Shown: piece after piece, positions 1-15,001 of the stretch
Position numbering within the stretch: position 1 is the first letter of the stretch
How the letters are laid out: every line of letters starts with the position of its first letter
Source: Chitinivorax tropicus
Lineage (GTDB): Bacteria; Pseudomonadota; Gammaproteobacteria; Burkholderiales; SCOH01
Direction of reading: 5' to 3'
NCBI RefSeq assembly: GCF_014202905.1
Contig: NZ_JACHHY010000001.1
Location: 186,001 to 250,000 of the forward strand
Length of the DNA: 64,000 nt
Notes under the pieces: generated by a model
The model's input: only the letters and a program-made list of their open reading frames with translations
What the model was told of the DNA's origin: nothing
The model's database searches: none
Translations under genes and position numbers: made by a program

Positions 1-653
1 AATGCAACCGGATAGGGAAACATCTGCTTCAACGTTTTGATAATATTGAGATTGATACTTTCCAATCGTGCAGGGTAGCCGCTTGGGCACTGATGAATGA
101 TGATGTTCTCATTCCCTTCGCTACGAATCACATCAATAGCCTGCTCGACTTCACCCAATGAAGCATTGCCCGTATCCAATTGCAGACACATTCCTGTTCG
201 TGCCGCCTTTCGAATCAGGGGAAAGTGATTGACATCAGCAGAGGCAATCTTGATAGAGTCGCAATTCAAATTTTCCAGCAAGGCGATTTCATCATCAAAC
301 CCAACTGTTGCAAAAAAAGCCAAGCCCAGTCCGTCGCAATAGGTTTTTAATATGCGCCATTCCGCATGGCTCAGTGATCTACGGCACAGAATGTCATACA
401 GCGGCTCTTCTACCGTTTCCAGCCTGCCTGAAGCCCGATCCACCAATACGTCGTAACTAAACAGCAATTGTTTGTCTGCGACCAATCGATCTGGATCCAG
501 AATCTGAAACTTGACCGCATCCGCCCCCGCCTGACGGGCCAGCTCGACCAGTCGCTTGGCTGAGGCCAAGCCATCATGTGTCGGGCCGGCTTCGTAGGTG
601 ATGAAACAGGGTTCGCCGTCCCCGACTTTACGCTTGCCAAAATGTACCGCCAT
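1..653 (-). CDS. NeuB/PseI-family sugar acid synthase, 3' end cut off by window edge
   Basis: Reading the minus strand from ATG at 653 gives 217 codons open to the left edge. The start lies 4 bases after the pseC stop. The N-terminus reads CFITYEAGPTHDG, followed by GADAVKFQ and later DSIKIASADVNHFPLI and IIIHQCPSGYP. This is the TIM-barrel pattern of sialic/pseudaminic/legionaminic acid synthases, which condense phosphoenolpyruvate with a 6-carbon amino sugar. Context after pseB and pseC suggests nonulosonic acid synthesis for flagellin or surface glycans. The EAGPTHDG motif differs from the AEISANHNQ-like motif I associate with classical PseI, so the exact substrate is open. The C-terminal antifreeze-like domain expected in the family would lie outside the window. 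Confidence 0.85.
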   Translation of the reverse strand, partial: MAVHFGKRKVGDGEPCFITYEAGPTHDGLASAKRLVELARQAGADAVKFQILDPDRLVADKQLLFSYDVLVDRASGRLETVEEPLYDILCRRSLSHAEWRILKTYCDGLGLAFFATVGFDDEIALLENLNCDSIKIASADVNHFPLIRKAARTGMCLQLDTGNASLGEVEQAIDVIRSEGNENIIIHQCPSGYPARLESINLNIIKTLKQMFPYPVA

Positions 654-657
654 GGCT

Positions 658-2822
<2,165 letters not shown>

Positions 2823-2864
2823 TTACACACAGGCACACTTATACCCTGCCAATCAATATGACCA

Positions 2865-3407
2865 TCAGTCATCTTCGACTGGCATGTCGGGAAACAACAC
2901 GTCGACAAAACCAAAGCGCTGCATGTCTTGTATCCGCATCGGATATAGCACACCCCACAGGTGATCACACTCGTGCTGTACGACGCGGGCGTGAAAACCG
3001 CTGACCGTGCGATCGATGGGTCGTCCGAACTGATCCATGCCACGATAACGGATGGTCATGTGACGGGGCACCACACCACGCAGACCAGGCACTGACAGGC
3101 ACCCCTCCCATCCTTCCTCCATCTCGTCGCCAATCGGTTCGATTTGCGGGTTGCAGAGTACGGTATAGGGCACATGGCCTGCATCTGGATAACGGGGGTT
3201 TTCCTTGGGTGCTTTACTGCCGAAAATCACCACCTGTTCGCTGACGCCGATCTGGGGTGCAGCGATTCCAGCGCCATTCATGGCCAGCATGGTGTCTTCC
3301 ATATCTTGAATCAGCGCATGCAAAGCGGGTGTATCGAATGTCTCGATCGCAGCAGCCATCTGCCACAGCAGCGGCTCACCCATCTTCAGCACCGGCTTAA
3401 TCGGCAT
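2865..3407 (-). CDS. def: Peptide deformylase
   Basis: 180 residues. All three family motifs are present: [11 protein letters not shown] (motif 1), EGCLSVPG with the metal-binding cysteine (motif 2), and QHECDHLWG with the two histidine ligands and catalytic glutamate (motif 3). It removes the formyl group from the N-terminal methionine of new proteins using a bound divalent metal. The frame is open further upstream, but the ATG at 3407 ([10 protein letters not shown]) matches known N-termini. It overlaps the end of the phosphorylase gene by 11 bases, so the two are probably co-translated. Confidence 0.93.
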   Translation of the reverse strand: MPIKPVLKMGEPLLWQMAAAIETFDTPALHALIQDMEDTMLAMNGAGIAAPQIGVSEQVVIFGSKAPKENPRYPDAGHVPYTVLCNPQIEPIGDEMEEGWEGCLSVPGLRGVVPRHMTIRYRGMDQFGRPIDRTVSGFHARVVQHECDHLWGVLYPMRIQDMQRFGFVDVLFPDMPVEDD

Positions 3408-4143
3408 CGTGATCCACCACATATTCCAACACGTTACGCACCTGCTCCATGGCACCGGTCAGCACTGCGTGAATGGCCGCCATGTCAATGGCACTACCCT
3501 GCGGCTCTCGCCCCGCCGCATGGTTGGCCACCACCGCCAGCGCGGCGTATTCGATTCCCAGCTCCCGCGCCAAGGCCGCTTCCGGCATACCGGTCATGCC
3601 TACCATGGTGGCGCCATCACGTTCCAGTCGGTTGATCTCGGCAGCCGTCTCCAGGCGCGGCCCCTGGGTGGCCGCATAGATTCCACCATCCGATACCGCC
3701 ACCTGGGCAGCGTGCGCGGCTTTCAAAATGCGCTGCCGCAGCTTGTCGGAGTAAGGCTCGGTGAAGTCGATATGGGTGACGGGTTTCTCCCCTCCTTCAA
3801 AGAAGGTGAATTTACGCCCATAGGTGTAATCGATCAGCTGATCAGGCACCGCCAAGGCACCGGGCTTCAGCGCCGCAGCAATCCCCCCGACCGAGGCCAC
3901 CGCCACGATACGCTTGACCTTTTGACTCGACAGCGCCCAGATATTGGCGCGGTAGTTGATCTCGTGGGGTGGGATGGTGTGCCCATAGCCATGCCGGGCC
4001 AGAAACACGACGTTGTGATGCTTGATCCGACCAAACGTCAGCGGGCCGGATGGCTCGCCATAAGGGGTGCGGATCACTTGGCGATGGGTGATTTCCAGAT
4101 TGGCCAGTTGGGTCATGCCCGTTCCGCCGATGATGGCTAGCAT
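3397..4143 (-). CDS. S-methyl-5'-thioinosine phosphorylase (MTAP/PNP family)
   Basis: 248 residues of the MTAP branch of purine nucleoside phosphorylases: [10 protein letters not shown] at the N-terminus, [21 protein letters not shown], and [19 protein letters not shown] around the purine site. The short form with [13 protein letters not shown] resembles Pseudomonas PA3004, which acts on methylthioinosine rather than methylthioadenosine. It would recycle the methylthio by-product of polyamine or acyl-homoserine-lactone synthesis after a separate deaminase. The start has an AGGAG site 6 bases upstream. Substrate is inferred from family resemblance; true MTA phosphorylase is the alternative. 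Confidence 0.8.
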   Translation of the reverse strand: MLAIIGGTGMTQLANLEITHRQVIRTPYGEPSGPLTFGRIKHHNVVFLARHGYGHTIPPHEINYRANIWALSSQKVKRIVAVASVGGIAAALKPGALAVPDQLIDYTYGRKFTFFEGGEKPVTHIDFTEPYSDKLRQRILKAAHAAQVAVSDGGIYAATQGPRLETAAEINRLERDGATMVGMTGMPEAALARELGIEYAALAVVANHAAGREPQGSAIDMAAIHAVLTGAMEQVRNVLEYVVDHDAD

Positions 4144-4447
4144 TGCGTCTCCTTCTGATAGCGTATCGACCGCTCAAGCAATAATTGACCAAGCGCCTTG
4201 CATGTGGACATCATGCAATATGATGGAATCCGCGCAGGCTGATGCAATAGGCCATTGATGCCACCCACTCAGATGCCGCACCTCACAAGGACGCGATTAT
4301 CTACATTATCGACGGTTTCCCGCAGCAATGCCAGTACTGGCGCGGGCTGAGAGGGAATCACTGAATACATCGCCAACGCTATCCCATTCAACCTCAAACA
4401 AAAAAGGCACATGCGCCTGCATGTGCCTTGAGCCACGGTTTGAGGGA
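4144..4447. other. Intergenic stretch between mtnP-like gene and galU
   Basis: 304 bases with no convincing gene. It contains the promoter side of the minus-strand phosphorylase gene and the hairpin terminator of galU. I saw no conserved regulatory element in the remainder. Confidence 0.6.
4400..4429 (-). terminator. Intrinsic terminator downstream of galU
   Basis: Perfect 11-bp stem (AAGGCACATGC / GCATGTGCCTT) with a 4-base loop, followed on the minus strand by a run of T from bases 4405 to 4400. It lies 19 bases past the galU stop. Confidence 0.9.
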
Positions 4448-5329
4448 TCAAGCCACCCAATCGCAGTGATGTTGCTTCAGGAAGGCCGCGAACTCACCAC
4501 CGACCTCCGGGTGTTTCAGCCCATATTGGATGGTGGCTTTCAAATACCCGAGTTTGGAGCCACAGTCATAACGCGCCCCCTCGTACTCATAGGCAAAGGC
4601 AGCCTCATATTTGAGCAATGCCGCAATGCCATCGGTCAATTGGATCTCGCCGCCCGCACCAGGCTGTACATTCAACAGCATGTCAAAGATGCGCGGGGTC
4701 AGGATGTAGCGACCAACCACAGCCAGATTGGATGGTGCGTCCGCAGGCTTGGGCTTTTCCACGATGGAGCGGATGCGATGCACATGCGGCTTCTCCTCAT
4801 CCACGGCCACGATGCCGTATGAGCCAGTCTGCTCGGGCTCGACAGTCTCCACGCCCAGAATCGAGCAATGGCAACGATCGAACTCATCCACCATCTGCTT
4901 CATCACAGGTTTCTTCGCATCGCACAGATCATCTGCCAGAATCACAGCAAATGGCTCATTCCCCACCACGGGCTGCGCGCACAGCACGGCATGCCCGAGC
5001 CCCAGCGCCTCGGGTTGGCGGATGTAGATGCAGGTAACATTCTTCGGAATGATACTTTGTACAATTTCGAGCATTTGATGCTTGTTGCGCATCTCCAGCT
5101 CATTTTCCAGCTCATAGGCTTTGTCGAAATGGTCTTCGATCGAGCGCTTGTTACGACCAGTGATGAAGATCATCTCAGTGATCCCCGCCTCGACCGCCTC
5201 TTCTACTGCATATTGAATCAGTGGCTTATCCACCACTGGCATCATTTCTTTCGGGCTTGCCTTGGTGGCAGGCAAAAAGCGCGTGCCCATACCAGCAACG
5301 GGAAACACCGCCTTCTTGACCTTCTGCAT
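4448..5329 (-). CDS. galU: UTP--glucose-1-phosphate uridylyltransferase
   Basis: 293 residues, nucleotidyltransferase family. It shows [31 protein letters not shown] at the N-terminus (residues 6-36), with the G-rich nucleotide loop and catalytic lysine, then VEKPKP and GGEIQLTD further in. It makes UDP-glucose, which feeds ugd at 32.5-33.8 kb and surface polysaccharides. Length matches the family. It has its own terminator and about 100 bases of spacing from ligA. Confidence 0.95.
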   Translation of the reverse strand: MQKVKKAVFPVAGMGTRFLPATKASPKEMMPVVDKPLIQYAVEEAVEAGITEMIFITGRNKRSIEDHFDKAYELENELEMRNKHQMLEIVQSIIPKNVTCIYIRQPEALGLGHAVLCAQPVVGNEPFAVILADDLCDAKKPVMKQMVDEFDRCHCSILGVETVEPEQTGSYGIVAVDEEKPHVHRIRSIVEKPKPADAPSNLAVVGRYILTPRIFDMLLNVQPGAGGEIQLTDGIAALLKYEAAFAYEYEGARYDCGSKLGYLKATIQYGLKHPEVGGEFAAFLKQHHCDWVA

Positions 5330-5430
5330 TCCACATCCCTTTCATTACTTATGAATTTGCTTGAAAAGCGCTCAGCGCAACAGGTGGCTACCAATTCGGT
5401 GCAGTGACCACGTTCCCGGGCTTCACCGCG

Positions 5431-8606
<3,176 letters not shown>

Positions 8607-8871
8607 GTGGGGTTGGATGACTCGACTACGGGTTTAATTCGGCACCCGTGCCACACTGTCGCGCTGGATTCAGGGCAACATGACATGACACGGACTCTTA
8701 TTTTCCGACATTCAGCGGAAAAGCGACAACTACTTTAGTAAAGGCTTACATTCGCCTTGACAGTCAAAGCATGGGCAATCCACCCACGTTGCACCAAAAA
8801 GGCTTTTCAATACAGGCCAGTGGCCAGGGCCGGCCCGCCAAGCCCGCCTGTCGGGCAACTATGTATCTTCA

Positions 8872-11800
8872 TCAGCTGGCAAGCGGCTCGGCCATCGACA
8901 AAGCAGCTTCGATATCCACCGCCACCACCCGCGACACCCCTTTTTCCTGCATGGTGATGCCAACCAGCTGATCCGCCATTTCCATCGTAATCTTGTTATG
9001 GCTGATGTAAAGAAACTGGGTATTGGCCGACATCCGTTTCACCATATCGCAGAACCGGCTGGTGTTGGCATCATCCAGCGGCGCATCCACCTCATCCAAC
9101 AAGCAGAACGGGGCCGGATTGAGCTGAAACAGTGCAAACACCAGGCTCAATGCGGTCAGCGCTTTTTCACCGCCCGACAGCAGGTGGATCGTGCTGTTCT
9201 TTTTGCCCGGCGGCTGGGCGATCACCTGCACGCCAGCATCCAGAATGGTTTCGCCGGTCATCACCAGCCGCGCCTGCCCCCCGCCGAACAGCAAGGGGAA
9301 CAGCTCCATCATCGATGCATTCACCTTGTCGAAGGTCGCCTGCAGCAAATCACTCGATTCCTTGTCGATCTTACGGATAGCGCCTTCAAGGGTGTCCATC
9401 GCTTCGGTGAGATCCGCCGCCTGTGCGTCCAGAAAGGCTTTCCGGGTACGCGACTCCTCCAGCTCCTGCATCGCGGCCAGGTTGACTGCACCCAATGCAT
9501 TCAGTTGTTGGGTCAATGAGCCGATCTGCCCGACAAAAGTCGAGACTTTGCCATGGGCAGGCAACATGGGCAGCAACGCGGCCTCATCCGCACCGGCCTC
9601 TTGCAATTCCTGTGTAAAGCGTTCGACAGCCAGGCGCGCCTCCTGTTCCTTCAAGCGTAGCTCATTGATACGCTCCCGCAGGGGCTCCTGGCCGTGCTCG
9701 ATACGCATCTTATCGGACTCCAGCTCACGCAGCTTGTTAGTGGCATGGCCGACCGCATCCCGTGCCTTGGCCAGCTCCACCTCGCGCTCCCCACGTTTGT
9801 TCAACGCCGCCTGGATCGATTCATCCAGCAAAGTCGGGTCGAATCCATCCAGCTCCAGCTGCAATGACTCGATGCGCTCAAGCAAGGTATCCTGTTGCTC
9901 ACCGTGGGTACGCTTCAAGCCTTCCAGCTCGATGATCTTGTTTTGCGCAGTCTTGAGCTGGAACTCAGCCTCCCGCGCTTCACGCTCTGCGTCGCGTAGC
10001 CGGTTCCGCGCCGCTTCCAATGCGGTGTCCGTCTGGGTGCGATGTGTGCTGACCGAGGCCATCGCCTCATCCAGATGTGCCAACTGTTCGTCCAGCTCGG
10101 TCTGCTTATAGGCGGCTTCGCCCCGGGCCTCGTTTTCCAGCGCGATGGCTTCAGTGATCTCCGCCAGCTCATGCGCGATTTGCTGCCGACGCTGCATCAC
10201 CCGCTCAACAGATTGCTGCTGGCGTAACAACTCCATCTGCTGTTGATGCAGCTGCCGGCCCAGCTGATCCGATTCGCCGCGTTTACGCTGCAGCTCCGCG
10301 AAAATCGAGGCATGGGTTTGTTCTGAGTGCTGGGCGGTCTGCTGGGCCGATTCCAACACGACGGCCTGCGCCTCAATGGCCTGCGCCAGCTGCGTCAGCT
10401 CTCGCTGCCTCGCCAGCATGCCAGATTGCACATCCTGCTCGGCATGGAAGCGAGCACTGGTGCGGCTGATCATCAGCCCATCGCGTAGCACCACCCACCC
10501 ACCATCTGGCAATGCAGCCTGAGCAGCCTCGATATCAGTGATCGATTCGGCGCACCAGACATGGGACAACCAATCCCCCAAGGCCGCACCACATCGGGGG
10601 TCAGCCGCCTGCACCTTGCTTTGCAGCGGCAGCCACCCGTGCAGGCTGGGCGGAGCAAGATCGCTTCCGGCTCGTGCGTTGAACAAGGCCAAGCGAGCAG
10701 GCGCTCGATCCGCCAACAGGGCGTTGGCCGCCACCGGCATCGGCAGGGCTTGCAGCCGCTCAACCAGCACTGCCTCCAGCGCTGTCTCCCATCCTGCCTC
10801 AACCTGCAGCCCTTGCCAGAAACGATTCGCGTCCAACAACTGGTGCCGTGCCAGCCAGGTCTGCAGTTGCTGATCCTGATCAGCCTGTTGCTGCAGTCGC
10901 GCCAGCGCGGCATGTTGGGCCTCCAGCCTGGTCAAGTGCTGTTGGCTCTGCTGCAAGGCATGTTGCGCATCACGCTTGGTCTGCTCATGACGCGGGGCGT
11001 CCTCCTGCAATGCCGCCAGCTGATCCTCCAACATCAGCCGCCGGGCTTCCAGCTCGGCAATGGCCTCCTCCATGTCGGTCAGGCCATCCTGATCCACGCT
11101 GGGTTGCGCCGCCTGCTCCTGTCGCAGACGCTCACGGCGGGCCTCCAATTGCTGGATGGTCTTCAGCGCATGGCTGCCGTGGGCGGCTTCCAGCTCACGG
11201 GCCTGCTTGACCTGAGCCAGCTTCTGTTGAATCTCGCCAAAGGATTGCTGAGCCGTCCGCCAGGCGCTCTCCAACGCAGGCATGGCTTCATTGGCTTCCA
11301 ATAGATGGGTCTGCGCCCATTCCACACGCTCTGCCAGCACCTCGGTTTCACTTTGCCAATGCAAGTGCAGCTCATCGGTCGTACCCACCTGCTGCTGCAA
11401 TTGCGACAGCTGGGCTTTGGCTTGGCTGATCTGGTTGCCAAGACGCCCACGGCTGTCTTTCAGGTGGATGATCTGCTGCTCCAGCCTCGCCACCTCGGCA
11501 TTGGCTTCATACAGCCGGCCTTGTACCGCATGCAGCTCGTCACTGGCCGTGAAATGCGTCTCGCGCAATTGCTCCAGCTGGCTTTCGGTGTCGCGCAATT
11601 GCGCGGTGGCCGCTTCCAGATCGTTGACTGCCGTGGCGATATCACGCGTCAGTTTCTCCTGGTCTTTCTGCGCCTCCAGCTTACGGAGCAGGGCCAGCAG
11701 ATTCTGGGTGTTCTCCAGCGTCTGCTTCAGCTGTTGATACTTCTCGGCCACCTCGGCCTGCACCGCCAGCTTTTCCAGCTGGCTTTCCAGCTCCTGGCGG

Positions 11801-12390
11801 ATGTCATCGACCCGTGTCAGATTGTCCCGAGTGTCGTTGAGCCTGGCTTCGGTTTCCTTGCGGCGCTCTTTGTATTTTGATACCCCGGCCGCCTCCTCCA
11901 GAAACACGCGCAATTCTTCCGGGCGGGCCTCGATGATGCGCGAGATCATGCCCTGCTCGATCACCGCATAACCACGGGTGCCGACACCCGTCCCCAGGAA
12001 CAGATCCTGGATGTCACGACGGCGACACTGGATGTTGTTGATGAAATAGCTCGACTCACCCTGCCGGGTCAGCACGCGCTTGATGGAGATCTCGGCATAT
12101 TGCGACCACTGCCCGGCAGCCCGCCCCAGGCTGTTGTCGAACACCAGCTCAACCGAAGCACGACCGACCGGCTTCCGGTGATCCGAGCCATTGAAGATCA
12201 CATCCTGCATGGATTCGCCACGCAATTGCTTGGCCGAGCTTTCGCCCAGCACCCAACGAACAGCATCGATCACGTTGGATTTGCCGCAACCATTGGGGCC
12301 CACCACCGCCACCAGCTGCCCAGGAACAGGGATCTGCTGAGGATCGACAAAAGATTTGAAGCCCGCGAGTTTGATTTGAGAGAGACGCAA
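8872..12390 (-). CDS. smc: Chromosome segregation protein SMC
   Basis: 1172 residues from a TTG start at 12390, which gives the family N-terminus (M)RLSQIKLAGFKSF; the frame is open another 35 codons upstream, but that stretch has no family resemblance. Walker A is VVGPNGCGKSN (near 25-36). Two long heptad-rich coiled coils flank a hinge near 510-640. The C-terminal head carries the signature LLSGGEKALTALS and Walker B FCLLDEVDAPLDD. SMC compacts and segregates the chromosome with ScpA and ScpB, which are not in this window. zipA follows after a 265-base gap. Confidence 0.95.
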   Translation of the reverse strand: MRLSQIKLAGFKSFVDPQQIPVPGQLVAVVGPNGCGKSNVIDAVRWVLGESSAKQLRGESMQDVIFNGSDHRKPVGRASVELVFDNSLGRAAGQWSQYAEISIKRVLTRQGESSYFINNIQCRRRDIQDLFLGTGVGTRGYAVIEQGMISRIIEARPEELRVFLEEAAGVSKYKERRKETEARLNDTRDNLTRVDDIRQELESQLEKLAVQAEVAEKYQQLKQTLENTQNLLALLRKLEAQKDQEKLTRDIATAVNDLEAATAQLRDTESQLEQLRETHFTASDELHAVQGRLYEANAEVARLEQQIIHLKDSRGRLGNQISQAKAQLSQLQQQVGTTDELHLHWQSETEVLAERVEWAQTHLLEANEAMPALESAWRTAQQSFGEIQQKLAQVKQARELEAAHGSHALKTIQQLEARRERLRQEQAAQPSVDQDGLTDMEEAIAELEARRLMLEDQLAALQEDAPRHEQTKRDAQHALQQSQQHLTRLEAQHAALARLQQQADQDQQLQTWLARHQLLDANRFWQGLQVEAGWETALEAVLVERLQALPMPVAANALLADRAPARLALFNARAGSDLAPPSLHGWLPLQSKVQAADPRCGAALGDWLSHVWCAESITDIEAAQAALPDGGWVVLRDGLMISRTSARFHAEQDVQSGMLARQRELTQLAQAIEAQAVVLESAQQTAQHSEQTHASIFAELQRKRGESDQLGRQLHQQQMELLRQQQSVERVMQRRQQIAHELAEITEAIALENEARGEAAYKQTELDEQLAHLDEAMASVSTHRTQTDTALEAARNRLRDAEREAREAEFQLKTAQNKIIELEGLKRTHGEQQDTLLERIESLQLELDGFDPTLLDESIQAALNKRGEREVELAKARDAVGHATNKLRELESDKMRIEHGQEPLRERINELRLKEQEARLAVERFTQELQEAGADEAALLPMLPAHGKVSTFVGQIGSLTQQLNALGAVNLAAMQELEESRTRKAFLDAQAADLTEAMDTLEGAIRKIDKESSDLLQATFDKVNASMMELFPLLFGGGQARLVMTGETILDAGVQVIAQPPGKKNSTIHLLSGGEKALTALSLVFALFQLNPAPFCLLDEVDAPLDDANTSRFCDMVKRMSANTQFLYISHNKITMEMADQLVGITMQEKGVSRVVAVDIEAALSMAEPLAS

Positions 12391-12650
12391 GGAGTGACCT
12401 AGAGGACTGAACGATTCGGCGCCGATTTTAACCGGTTTGTACTGATTTGGCCCATTGATCTGGGCTGAGCACCCGCCCATGCTGCCCATCCGCACAGCAC
12501 ATCAACCGCGCATGGATTTTTATGCGATTTTCATGCGATCAGGTTATCATGACAGGCAGTATCCGGCGCTGGCTACCATCGCCAGATCGTGGCAGGCTGC
12601 GGCTGCAGCCACTCTACCCTTGAATTCACTGTCGCTTCTGGAGCGCCACC

Positions 12651-12947
12651 ATGTTCAAATTCAAATACCTCGTCGCATCGGCTTGCGTGCTGCTGTCAGC
12701 ATCGGCATTCGCCTGCGAAGGCTGTGCTGGCCAGCGCACCATCAGTGTGCTCTGCTTTACCGATAACCCCCCGGCATTCTGCAAAAATCGCCCTCAGACC
12801 GAAGAAGCAACCAACCTGGCCGATGCAAGCAAGGAGCAACCTGCTACCACAGCCACCGAGCAGACGGAGCCCCCCGCACCGCCCCCACCTCCGCTGCCGC
12901 CCCCTGCACCGGAGAAGAAAAGCAAACCCGCCGCCGCTAAAAAGTGA
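12651..12947 (+). CDS. Small secreted protein, Cys motif and proline-rich tail, unknown function
   Basis: 98 residues. A clear signal peptide (MFKFKYLVASACVLLSASAFA) is followed directly by CEGCAGQ, two further cysteines by about residue 44, and a tail of PPAPPPPPLPPPAP ending in lysine/alanine repeats. The residue before the first Cys does not form a lipobox (no Leu at -3), so a periplasmic form is more likely than a lipoprotein. The proline and lysine tail could cross or bind the cell wall; that is inference. The stop overlaps the start of the PilZ-like gene (GTGA), so the two are coupled. I do not recognise a family. Confidence 0.65.
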   Translation: MFKFKYLVASACVLLSASAFACEGCAGQRTISVLCFTDNPPAFCKNRPQTEEATNLADASKEQPATTATEQTEPPAPPPPPLPPPAPEKKSKPAAAKK

Positions 12948-13537
12948 TCGCTCCATCACAAGACACCCTGCATGGCGGCCAACGGCCCGCATCGATCGGG
13001 CTCGATCTATCCCTAGGGTTGGCGCTCGCCCCGCTGCCCGCTAGCTGGGAGACACAGATCGAGCAATGGATGCAGGCCAACCAGGCTTTGCTGGTCGGCT
13101 TGGCGGCACTGGATGCAGGCGGTGGCGAGCTGGCGCACGAATTCGACGCGACGCGACAGAGCGACCGGATCGAGGCCAAGCTGAATTTGACCCTGCATCT
13201 TCTGGCTCGATTCATGGCGGCGCAGTGCCCACAGCCCGCAGCCCAACCCGTGACGCTGTATACCGACCGACTGGTCTGGCAGGGCCAGCCACCTCAGTCA
13301 ATCGACGACGAACAACTGTTGATGCTGTATCTGTCCGCGCAGATCCCCGAGCCGCTCAGGCTGCCGGTGCGAATCGCCGCCTGCAACCCGGCCAATGACA
13401 ACACCTGGCGCATCGATGCCGAGTTCCAGCACCTATCCGACCCGGTGGCCGATTGGTTGGCGCGCACGATATTCCGCTACCACCGCCGGCAGATCCAAGC
13501 CCATCGGAAGTCCACCCAGCCCGGCACCGCCCTGTAG
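12944..13537 (+). CDS. Atypical PilZ-like protein (possible c-di-GMP receptor)
   Basis: 197 residues from a GTG at 12944 overlapping the previous stop by 4 bases. The central helix RIEAKLNLTLHLLARFMA, the strand pattern VTLYTDRLVW, LLMLYLSAQIPEPLRLPVRIA, and the C-terminal IFRYHRRQIQAHRK resemble the atypical PilZ family (PF16823 type) of cytoplasmic c-di-GMP receptors. The classical PilZ RxxxR and DxSxxG motifs are not visible, as is usual in that subgroup, so ligand binding is unproven. No signal peptide. An unrelated conserved hypothetical is the alternative. Confidence 0.55.
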   Translation: MIAPSQDTLHGGQRPASIGLDLSLGLALAPLPASWETQIEQWMQANQALLVGLAALDAGGGELAHEFDATRQSDRIEAKLNLTLHLLARFMAAQCPQPAAQPVTLYTDRLVWQGQPPQSIDDEQLLMLYLSAQIPEPLRLPVRIAACNPANDNTWRIDAEFQHLSDPVADWLARTIFRYHRRQIQAHRKSTQPGTAL

Positions 13538-13561
13538 TCCGCCGCCCACCTCAAGCAAGTA

Positions 13562-13590
13562 TTGGGTAATGGCACCATGCTGGATATAAT
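13562..13590 (+). promoter_or_regulatory. Candidate sigma-70 promoter
   Basis: TTGGGT and a perfect TATAAT separated by 17 bases. The -10 is consensus and the -35 matches only at TTG. If used, dapD would have a leader of over 330 bases. Confidence 0.35.
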
Positions 13591-13784
13591 CAGCATCTGA
13601 ACGGTGATCGGTTCCTGACCCGGGACCCATCCAGCCAACGCCGACCCATCTCAACGACGCACATGCTACCGTTCACCGGATACCCAGGTAACGTGGCAAC
13701 GGGTTGCGCCCGCTTTCGATCAGCCAGCGCCCCCAGGGCCGACAACAGCGTGATTGACCCGATTCAAAGGCAAGCCCATGGCTC

Positions 13785-13798
13785 GGCGGTATACCGCC
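13785..13798. promoter_or_regulatory. Perfect 14-base palindrome upstream of dapD
   Basis: GGCGGTATACCGCC is self-complementary over all 14 bases. It lies 133 bases before the dapD start and could be an operator half-site pair or a short hairpin. Confidence 0.3.
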
Positions 13799-13930
13799 CA
13801 TGCCAGACACACACACTGTCAACCACGCCAACACCAACCCAGGCTGCTTTTCGCAGATAGGTTGTTGCATCATCAAGAAGGTTTGAAATCCATGATCAGT
13901 ATTCATTTGACTACCAATACGGGGAACCGC

Positions 13931-14752
13931 ATGCACCCAATCCAGCCACTGATTGAAGAAGCCTTTGAGCGCCGCGCAGACATCAGCCCTGCGACCATCC
14001 AACCTGAGCTGAAAGCTGCCATCAACCAAGTGATCAGCGAGTTGGACAGTGGCAGCCTGCGGGTGGCGGAGAAAATCGATGGCCAGTGGGTCACCCACGA
14101 GTGGGTCAAAAAAGCAGTGCTGCTGTCTTTCCGTGCGAACGACAATGTCCCGATGGACGGCGGTTGCACCCAGTTTTTCGATAAAGTGCCAAGCAAATTC
14201 GCTGATTACGCCGAAGCCGACTTCAAAGCAGGCGGCTTTCGCGTGGTTCCCAATGCCATCGCCCGCCGTGGCAGCTTCATCGGCAAAAACGTGGTGTTGA
14301 TGCCGTCCTATGTCAATATCGGCGCATTTGTCGATGAAGGCACCATGGTCGATACCTGGGCGACGGTGGGATCATGCGCGCAGATCGGCAAGAACGTGCA
14401 CCTGTCCGGCGGTGTCGGCATCGGTGGGGTATTGGAGCCGCTGCAGGCCAATCCAACCATCATTGAGGACAATTGCTTCATCGGCGCACGTTCTGAAATC
14501 GTCGAGGGCGTGATCGTCGAAGAAGGCTCGGTGATATCGATGGGCGTCTACATTGGCCAATCCACCCGCATCTACGACCGTGAAACCGGTGAGATCAGCT
14601 ATGGCCGTATCCCGGCGGGCTCAGTCGTTGTCTCGGGTAATCTGCCGTCTGCGGACGGCAAGTACAGCCTCTACTGCGCGGTGATCGTCAAAAAAGTTGA
14701 CGCCAAGACCCGTGGCAAGGTCGCCATCAATGAGTTGCTGCGCGGTATCTGA
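13931..14752 (+). CDS. dapD: 2,3,4,5-tetrahydropyridine-2,6-dicarboxylate N-succinyltransferase
   Basis: 273 residues from ATG at 13931, which reproduces the E. coli-type N-terminus ([13 protein letters not shown], then [27 protein letters not shown]). The middle carries the left-handed beta-helix hexapeptide repeats ([40 protein letters not shown]). It succinylates tetrahydrodipicolinate in lysine/diaminopimelate synthesis. The frame is open upstream to 13754, with another ATG at 13892, but family length (274 in E. coli) fixes the start. A terminator follows. Confidence 0.95.
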   Translation: MHPIQPLIEEAFERRADISPATIQPELKAAINQVISELDSGSLRVAEKIDGQWVTHEWVKKAVLLSFRANDNVPMDGGCTQFFDKVPSKFADYAEADFKAGGFRVVPNAIARRGSFIGKNVVLMPSYVNIGAFVDEGTMVDTWATVGSCAQIGKNVHLSGGVGIGGVLEPLQANPTIIEDNCFIGARSEIVEGVIVEEGSVISMGVYIGQSTRIYDRETGEISYGRIPAGSVVVSGNLPSADGKYSLYCAVIVKKVDAKTRGKVAINELLRGI

Positions 14753-14771
14753 GTCTGCAGCCACCTGAAAG

Positions 14772-14793
14772 AAAGCCGCGCCAGCGGCTTTTT
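14772..14793 (+). terminator. Intrinsic terminator downstream of dapD
   Basis: 8-bp stem (AAAGCCGC / GCGGCTTT), loop GCCA, running into five T. It lies 20 bases past the dapD stop. Confidence 0.85.
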
Positions 14794-15001
14794 GCCTGAT
14801 CACACCAGAACGGGCCATCGAACCAGATCTCCCCAATGGAATCAAGCAGATGAAACCGCGCTGGTGATTCACGGTCAAATCTGATAGCGTTATACCGCTT
14901 TGGCAGACCAGACACGGGGATTCCGTGGCCAAAGTCTATACATGATCGCATCACCCCGCTTGCGAGGCAGATCGCAAGCATTTGAAATAGGAGGATTTCC
15001 T

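Larger units (their letters stand above)
13538..13930. other. Long leader region upstream of dapD
   Basis: 393 bases without a convincing gene. It holds a candidate promoter (TTGGGT at 13562, TATAAT at 13585, 17-base spacer) and a 14-base perfect palindrome at 13785-13798. I could not fold the remainder into a known lysine riboswitch. Confidence 0.4.

Noticed and set aside
9191-10111. 306-codon plus-strand frame rich in Ser, Arg and Cys opposite smc
   Set aside because: The amino-acid bias is that of an antisense reading of coiled-coil DNA.
12361-12495. 35-residue N-terminal extension of SMC from an upstream ATG
   Set aside because: Family N-termini begin at the TTG at 12390; the extension shows no conserved feature.
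13663-13860. 65-codon frame between the PilZ-like gene and dapD
   Set aside because: No ribosome site, low-complexity composition and no resemblance to a protein family.
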